From: Dysidea avara
Lineage: Eukaryota; Porifera; Demospongiae; Dictyoceratida; Dysideidae
Direction: 5' to 3'
NCBI RefSeq assembly: GCF_963678975.1
Contig: NC_089278.1
Span: forward strand, 8,273,479-8,337,478
DNA: 64,000 nt
Shown: positions 47,701 to 56,700 of the stretch, piece by piece
Numbering within the stretch: the stretch's first letter is position 1
How the letters are laid out: each line of letters starts with the position of its first letter
Notes under the pieces: generated by a model
Database searches by the model: none
Told to the model about the DNA's origin: nothing
The model's input: only the letters and a program-made list of their open reading frames with translations
Made by a program: the position numbers and the translations under genes

Positions 47701-50700
47701 ATGGCGGTTTCTTTGTAGCTGAACTCTCTACAGAGTGATTTGTTTGCAGCTGAACTCTCTACATGATGGTTTCTTTGTAACTGAACACTCAACAAGGTGA
47801 CTTCTTCTAGCTGATCTTTCTACAGGGTGGATTGTTGTAGCTGAACTATCTACAAGGTAACTTCTTCTAGCTGATCTCTATACAGGGTGATTTATTTGTA
47901 GTTGAATTCTGTACATGTGGTTTCTTTGTAGCTGAACTCTGTACATGATGGTTTCTTTGTAGCTGAACTCTTTACAAGGTGACTTCTTCTAGCTGAACTC
48001 TCTACGGGGTAATTTCTTTGTAGCTGAACTCTCTATATGATGGTTTCTTTGTAACTGAACACTCTACAAGGTGACTTCTTCTAGCTGATCTTTCTACAGG
48101 GTGGATTGTTGTAGCTGAACTATCTACAAGGTAACTTCTTCTAGCTGATCTCTATACAGGGTGATTTATTTGTAGTTGAATTCTGTACATGTGGTTTCTT
48201 TGTAGCTGAACTCTGTACATGATGGTTTCTTTGTAGCTGAACTCTTTACAAGGTGACTTCTTCTAGCTGAACTCTCTACGGGGTAATTTCTTTGTAGCTG
48301 AACTCTCTATATGATGGTTTCTTTGTAACTGAACTCTCTACAAGGTAACTTCTTCTAGTTGATCTTTCTACTGGGTGATTTGTTTCCAGCTGAACTCTCT
48401 ACATGGTGGTTTCTTTGTTGCTGAACTCTCTACAAGGTGAATTCTTCTACCTGATCTCTCTACAGGGTAATTTGTTTGTAACTGAACTCTGTACAAGTGC
48501 GTTTTTGTGGGTGATCTCACTGCAGGTTGATTTGTTTGTAGCTGAACTCACTAAAGGGTGATTTTGCTTGTAGCTGAACTCCTTGCATTGTATCTAGTTT
48601 CTAGCTGATCTCTCTATAGGGTGATTTGTTTGTAGCTGATCTCTCTACAAGTTGATTTGTGTGTAGCTGATCTCTCTGCAGGTTGATTAATTTGCAGCCG
48701 ATCTCTCTACAAGGTGATTTGTTTGTAGCTGAACTGTCTATAAAGTGATTTATTTGTAGCTGATATCTCTGCAGGTTGATTTGTTTTAGCTGCACTCTCT
48801 ACAGGGTGATTTACTTGTAGCTGAACTCCTTACATTGTGTGTAGTTTCTAGCTGATCTCTCTACAGGGTGATTTGTTTGTAGCTGATCTCTCTACAAGTT
48901 GATTTGTGTGTAGCTAATCTTTCTGCAGGTTGATTAATTTGCAGCCGATCTCTCTGCAAGGTAATTTGTTTGTAGCTGAACTGTCTATAATATGATTTAT
49001 TTGTAGCTGATATCTCTGCAGGTTGATTTGTTTTAGCTGAACTCTCTGCAGGGTGATTTACTTGTAGCTGAACTCCTTACATTGTGTGTAGTTTCTAGCT
49101 GATCTCGCTACAGGGTGATTTGTTTGTAGCTGATCTCTCTACAAGTTGATTTGTGTGTAGCTGATCTTTCTACAGGTTGATTTGTTTGTAGCCGATCTAT
49201 CTACAGGGTAATTTGTTTGTAGCTGAACTCTGTACAAGGTGCTTTTTTGTAGGTGATCTCACTGCAGGTTGATTTGTTTGTAGCTGAACTCACTAAAGAG
49301 TGATTTGCTTGTAGCTGAACTCCTTACATTGTGTCTAGTTTCTAGCTGATCTATCTACAGGGTGATTTGTTTGTAGCTGAACTCTCTATAAGGTGATTTG
49401 TTTGCAGCTGAACTCTCTACATGGTGGTTTCTTTGTTGCTGAACTCTCTGCAGGGTGTTTTGCTTGTAGCTGATCTCTCTACAGGGTGATTTGTTTGTAG
49501 CTGATCTCTCTACAAGTTGATTTGTGTGTAGCTGATCTTTCTACAGGTTGATTTGTTTGTGGCCGATCTCTCTACAGGGTGATTTGCTTGTAGCTGATCT
49601 CTCTACAGGGTGATTTGTTTGTAGCTGATCTCTCTACAAGTTAATTTGTGTGTAGCTGATCTTTCTACAGGTTGATTTGTTTGTAGCCGATCTCTCTACA
49701 GGGTAATTTGTTTGTAGCTGAACTCTGTACAAGGTGCTTTTTTGTAGGTGATCTCACTGCAGGTTGATTTGTTTGTAGCTGAACTCACTAAAGAGTGATT
49801 TGCTTGTAGCTGAACTCCTTACACTGTCTCTAGTTTCTAGCTGATCTCTCTACAGGGTGATTTGTTTGTAGCTGAACTCTCTATAAGGTGATTTGTTTGC
49901 AGCTGAACTCTCTACATGGTGGTTTCTTTGTTGCTGAACTCTCTGCAGGGTGTTTTGCTTGTAGCTGAACTCTCTACAGGGTGATTTGTTTCTAGCTTAT
50001 CTCTCTACAGGTTGATTTGTGTGTAACTGATCTCTCTACAAGCTGATTTGTTTGTAGCTGAATTCTCTGCAAAGTGTTTTGTTTGTAGCTGACCTCTCTT
50101 CAGGGTGATTTGTTTCTAGCTGATCTCTCTACAGGGTGATTTTTTTGTAGCTGACCTCTCTTCAGGGTGATTTGTTTCTAGCTGATCTCTCTACAGGATG
50201 ATTTTTGTAGCTGACCTCTCTTCAGGGTGATTTGTTTCTAGCTGATTGCTCTGCAGGTTGATTTGCTTGTAGATGAACTCTCTACAGTGTAACTTGCTTG
50301 TAGCTGAACTCCTTACTTTGTGTCTAGTTTGTAGCTGATCTCTCTACAGGGTGATTTGTTTGTAGCTGAACTCCTTACTTTGTGTCTAGTTTGTAGCTGA
50401 TCTCTATACAAGTTGATGTGTGTGTAGCTGTTCTCTCTGCAGGGTGATTTTTTTGTAGCCGATCTCTCTACAAGGTAATTTGTTTGTAGCTGAACTATCT
50501 ATAAGGTGATTTGTACATAGCTGATCTCTCTGCAGATTGATTTGTTTTAGCTGAACTCTCTACAGGGTGATTTGTTTCTAGCTTATCTCTCTACAGGTTG
50601 ATTTGTTTGTTGCTGATCGCTCTAAAGGTTGATTTGTTTGTAGCTGAACTCTCTGCAAAGTGTTTTGTTTGTAGTTGATTTCTCTACAAGGTGATTTTTT

Positions 50701-53700
50701 GTAGCTGACCTCTCTTTAGGGTGATTTGTTTCTAGCTGATATCTCTACAGGGTGATTTTTGTAGCTGACCTCGCTTCAGGGTAATTTGTTTCTAGCTGAT
50801 AGCTCTACAGGTTGGTTTGTTTGTAGCTGAACTCTCTACAGGGTGATTTGCTTGTAGCTGAACTCCTTATATTGTGTCTAGTTTCTAGCTGATGTCTCTA
50901 CAGGGTGATTATTTGTAGCTGAACTCTCTACAGGGTAATTTGTTTCTAGCTTATCTCTCTACAGGTAGATTTGTGTTGATTTGTTCATTGCTAATCGCTC
51001 TAAAGGTTGATTTGTTGCAGCTGAACACCCTGCAAAGTGTTTTGTTTGTAGCTGATCACTCTAAAGGGTAATTAGTTTGTAGATGAACTCTCTCCACAGT
51101 GACTTGTGTGTAGCTGAATTCTGTGTAGCTGAATTCTCTAGAGAGTGACTTAATTGTAGCTGAATTCTCTACACAGTGCATGACTTGTTTAAAGCTGAAC
51201 TTTCTTCAGTGTGACTTGTAATGTTCTGAATCTCTATAGTGATATATTTGCTTAACTCTCCACATGGTGATTGTCTTCTTGCTGAACTGTCTATAAGATT
51301 AACTGTTTGCCCTACAGAATAACTTGTGATGTAATAAAATTCTATAATGGAGTAAATAAATTAGCCGAATGCTCTATTAGGGTGACTGTTCTATTAGAGT
51401 ATCTCGATCTCGCATTTGCTACACGGAGTTGGCTTTCGAATCATAACTCAGTGGTTTGTAATCCGATTCTTCTGTACTACTGCAAGGACTTTCTATGAAG
51501 ATTATTCCAGTTATGCACCGATTTTCAGCTCATTGCTCTAAGCGGTTTGCCTAGTAGGCGTGAAAACTAATACTTTTTTATTCATAAAAATCGATCGCGT
51601 AATTGTGACACAGGTTGGGTTTTGTGTCATATCTCCGTGGTCTTTATCTCGATTCTTTTCAAACCACCAAAAGGCACTCCTACGATGGTTACTCCATCTA
51701 CATAGCAATTTTCAACTCATTCCATGAAGCGGTTTACCCTGTAGGCGTGACAACAAATCGATCTTGTTTTACGCGAATAATCGGTCATAACTCCTTAACC
51801 ATTCATCGGATTTGTACCAAATTTGATGCTAGGATTCGCCGTTGGACTCCCTTTCTGTGTGCCAAATTTCAAGGCGATCGGAGTACGCGTTTGCTTGTTA
51901 TAGCAATTTTTGCAAGTGTGCGAAAAGACGAAGAAGAAGAAAAAAAACGAAGAAAAAAAAACGAAACTTTGGCAGCTCGTATCTCGGAAATGGCTGGAGC
52001 GATTTCCTTCAACTTTGGAATGTAGACTCCCTTGGCTGGCGGGCAACTGTGTAGCAAATTTGGTTCCAATCAGATAAGTGATCACCGAGATGCAAAGGTG
52101 TGAAAATGACGTTTTCGTTCTTCCTGTCAATATACTCACGGGTGTGGCGCGCCGGCTTCTTGGGCCGCACGACACACTACCGTGTGTCTTGATCTAGATC
52201 TCGCACTTACTGCACCAAGTTGGATTTCGTGTTATAACTCCGTGGCTTTAAGTCTGATTCTTCTACACCATTGAAGAGCCTTTCTAAGATGATTACTCCT
52301 TCTATACAGCGATTTTCAAAGCATTCGCCCTAGCGGTTTACCTGGTAGGCGTGGCAAGTAGTCGTTTTTTTTATTATCTGATCTCGATTGCGTAATTGTT
52401 ACACACTGTTGGTTTTTTCATTGTATCTTCCTGCGTTTTAGCTCGATTTCTTTCAAACCACAAAAGGTTTGAGGTTCAATAGTTAACCTATTCACCCACC
52501 GATTTTCAGCTTCTTCCCATACGCGGTTTACCCTGTAGGCGTGACAACATATTGGTGTTATTTTTCGTGAATAATCGATCATAACTCTTTTCCTGTTTAT
52601 CGTATCCTAGCCAAAGTTGGTACAGAGATGTGCCTTTATACCCCCCTTCTGTGTGCCAAATTTCAAGGAAATCGGATATGGCATTTGCGTTTTATAGCAG
52701 TTTTTGTAAGTGTGCGAAAAGAGGAAGAAAAATAAGAAGAAAAAAAACGAAGAAGCTAAGCCAATTTTTGAAGTCGTATATCTCGGGAACGCTTGAAGCG
52801 ATTTCGCTCTAATTTGGAATGTGGAGTGCTGAAGGTGGAGGGAGTGTCCACAGGAAAAATCGTCTTGTTTCATCAAGGCAGCACAGAGCTACGGAGGTGC
52901 GAAAATTGCATTTTCTTTCTTCCTGTCAATATACTCACGGGTGTTACGCGCCGGCTTCTTGGGCCGCATGACACACTACCGTGTGTCTTGATTCCTAATT
53001 TTTTCTTATGCTTGTTTGTGAAGTTTTTTTGCAAGCTCATGTCCACAAAATAGCCTGCTTTTCACAAAACCAGTTACAATACTTTAAGAGTTAATCACAG
53101 CACTATTATACTAGATTATGACTCATACAATAACAACTGATCGGTGGGCGTGGCTCTACCTAAGCCTGCAGACAATAATGGACATGGATTCGTGCATACT
53201 TACAGATTGATGATTGGGCGTGGCTACCATATGTCTACAGGCAGTAATTTACGTAAGTGGGCGTGGCTCACGAAACAAGCAGGGATATGCTATGACGTGT
53301 AGTAACACGTCCACATTTAATTTAGCACATGTCTACAGACAGTAATTTACGTAAGTGTGCGTGGCTCATGAAAGAAGCAGGGCTACACTATGACGTTTAG
53401 TTTAGTGGGGTCAGACCCAAGTAATCTGTAAAGCAGGACCTTTTTCTTGATTAACACAAAGTAATATAATGGGACCTGGATGACCCGACTCGATTTAACA
53501 GTGTTACTAAATAAACTATATTTATTGACTTACACATTGCTATATAGTTTGCCGTGAGTTGCTCTCCCTGATCAATATCAACAGCAAATCACGTACATGT
53601 GTGTTCAAAATAGTTTGGTGCACCTGGCGACCACTTGTATTCGAATAGTTTGATGCAATATACACTGGTAGATGGAAGCCATACTGTAGTCTATTACAGG

Positions 53701-56700
53701 TTTTTGCAATTGAACTCATCGCCTTTGCGATTGAATTCGTCCCGTTTGCAATTGAATTCGTCAGTTTTGCAATTGAATTCGTCCCGTTTGCAATTGAATT
53801 CGTCAGTTTTGCAATTGAATTCGTCAGTTTTGTAGTTGAATTAGTCGGTTTTGCAATAGAATTCGTCGCGTTTGCATTACAATTCGTCATAAATAAAACG
53901 ACACCAAGAAACCAACCCGTTCATTAAGAGATGAACTATTTATGCCTTAGAGAGTTACACTTGAGACACTAGAAGGTAATTGAAGCTGGTAGTACGCGAA
54001 GTTGATAGCTGTCTGACAAGTTAATTAACTTGCTCGCGAGTGACCACACCCATCGCGAATGGCGTAGTAGAGTTTGGAATGTTGCTGGATAGGCTGTAGA
54101 GGAAGAATTATTGCCATATAAAGAGTTGTTTACTACTGTTGTACTTGAACAAGTTCTTGTAGCAGCTGCTACATCATGTTTTCGTGTTTGCTCCAGCTGC
54201 CATTCTTGTTACGGACAAATTTAACTGCAAAAGCGACAAATTCAATTGCAAAAGCGACGAATTCAATTGCAAAACCGACAAATTCAATTGCAAACGGGAC
54301 GAATTCAATTGCAAAATCGACGAACTCAATTGCAAACAGGACGAATTCAATTGCAAAGTCACCGAATTCAATTGCAAAAACCTGTAACACTCAGCGGTAG
54401 AACCTTGACTAATGTCCATGGTAAAGAAGGATAAAAGGTAAGACAATAGCGCAAGCATTGTATGTTTATCAATATACCAAAGGTTTTTTCTTAAGCGAGC
54501 AAGCAGGCAGTAGAAAATTCCGTTGACTAAATTAAAAAAAAAAATTCTGTAGCAACTTGATGGAAACGTTTCGGGTCGATCTGAAGACACTTTTGGGCTT
54601 GGTTTTACCCAACCAATACTGACTGTCATGTCGTTGTGAGGAAAAATCGTGGCAGGTTTTTGGGTTATATTATATCACAGATCGCCCCACACCTTTGATG
54701 TCCCTACTATACAGTACTATCGTACTGTACGATAAGGTCGAACTTCTGTCATGCCTACAGGGTAAACCCCTTGGAGGAATGAGCTGAAAATTGCTATGTA
54801 GATGGACTAACCATTGTAGGAGTGCCTTTTTGTGGTTTGAAAGAAATCGAGATAAAAACCATGGAGATATGATACAAAACCCAACCTGTGTCACAATTAC
54901 GTGATCAAGTTTCGTGATAACTTAATTTTCACACCTACCAGGTAAACTACTTAGAAGAGTGAGCTGAAAACCAGTATGCAGATAGAGTAATCATTTTAGA
55001 AAGTCCATGGAGTAGTATAGAAGAATCAGAGTAAAGGCCACTGAGTTACAATACAGAATCCAACACTGTGTAGCAAGTGTGCAATTGAGATATTCTAATA
55101 GTGCAGTCACTCTATTAGAGCATACAGCACTGTTAGTAAGTTACTGTATTAGAGCATTCAGCTACGTAAGAAGTCACTGTGTAGACACAACAAGACCCAA
55201 TAGAGAGTTCAGCTAAAACAAGTTATCCAGTAGAGAGTTCGGCTACAAAAAAAGTTAGAGCTCAGCTACAAACAAATCACCCTGTGGAGTATTGAGCTAC
55301 AAAATGCCACCTTGTAGAGAAATCAGCTACAAGCAAAATCACCCTGTGGAGAGTTCAACTACAAAAAGCCACCCTATAGAGAGATCAGCTAAAAACAAGT
55401 CACCTATTCAGCTAGAAACAGGTCCCCCAGTAGAGAGTTCAGCTACAAACACGTCACACAGTAGAGAGTTCAGCTACAAACAAACCACCCTGTGGAGAAA
55501 CATGTCACACAGTAGAGGGTTCAGCTACAAACAAACCACCCTGTGGAAAGTTCAGCTACAAGCTAGACCCGATGGAGAATTCTACAAACAAATCATCCTG
55601 TGGATAGATCAGCTACAAAAAAGTCAACCAGTATTGAGTTCAGCTACATAAAAGTTACCTGCAGAGAACTCAACTACAAACAATCACCCTGTGGAGTATT
55701 CAGCTCCAAAAAGCTACCCTGTAGAGAGACCAGCTACAGGCAAATCAGACTTCAGCTACAAAGCCTTTCTATAGAGAGATCAGCTAGAAACAAGCCAATC
55801 AGCTAGAAAAAAATCAACTGTAGAATTCACCTGCAAGCAGGTCACCTAGTAGTGAGTTCAGCTACAAGCTAGTCATTTGGTTGAGAATTCAACTACAAAA
55901 AAGTCACCTGGTAGAGAATTCAGCTAGAAACAAGTTGATCATATAATAAAGATCTGGGTGGACTAATAGCAATAGAATACAGAGACCATACCTCTTAACC
56001 AACAATCTAGCTATTTATTTAACAGTAAACAAGCTGACCTCACCCCTTATTGGTCTAGCTACCCTTGGCTGACTCGAGATACTGTAATACGATAGTTGCT
56101 CTAATACAATTAACAGTCATGTATGATATTCTAATAGAAGAGTCACTAGTTACTATATACTATAGCTAACTGTGCAACGACAAAACTAAAAATTGTCATT
56201 TTTAAAAATGAAGTAGGGATCTATGCAATAAAAAGTAGTGAAACGAGATGAATGATGGTATTACAGCATAGCTCAGTGAAAAAGCCCCTACTTTGGCACA
56301 TTAGCTATAACATTTTTCAATGCCAAAGTAGGGACTTTCCCACTGAGCTATGCTGTAATACCATCTTTCATCTCTGTTTCACTAATTTTTTATTGCATAG
56401 ATCCCTACTTCATTTTTAAATTGGCAATTTTAAAATACCAGTATAATTAAAGCAAGTTTGTTATAAATGATATTGTTGTAATTTATCTGTATTTTAGTTT
56501 GAAGTGTTAGCAATTATTATATTAAGTGTTTGATGTTGTCTGTAGTGTTTGATGATGACTGGGATAGTAATGATACAATCATAAGAATGGTTGAAGTCAG
56601 AATTGCCTTTTCAATTTTAATACCATGCAATCCCCCGTTGGCCAACCCATCCCCTACAGTAGAGTGGACAATTGATTCATCACCGTTAAATGTCTCTAAT

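Noticed and set aside
18195..52193. Calling the composite element a Helitron
   Set aside because: A/T target and a terminal hairpin fit loosely, but no CTRR end and no Rep/helicase were seen, so no class was assigned.
53540..53890. Repeated NSIAK-type protein
   Set aside because: A 21-bp DNA repeat keeps all frames open; the same sequence reads equally on both strands.
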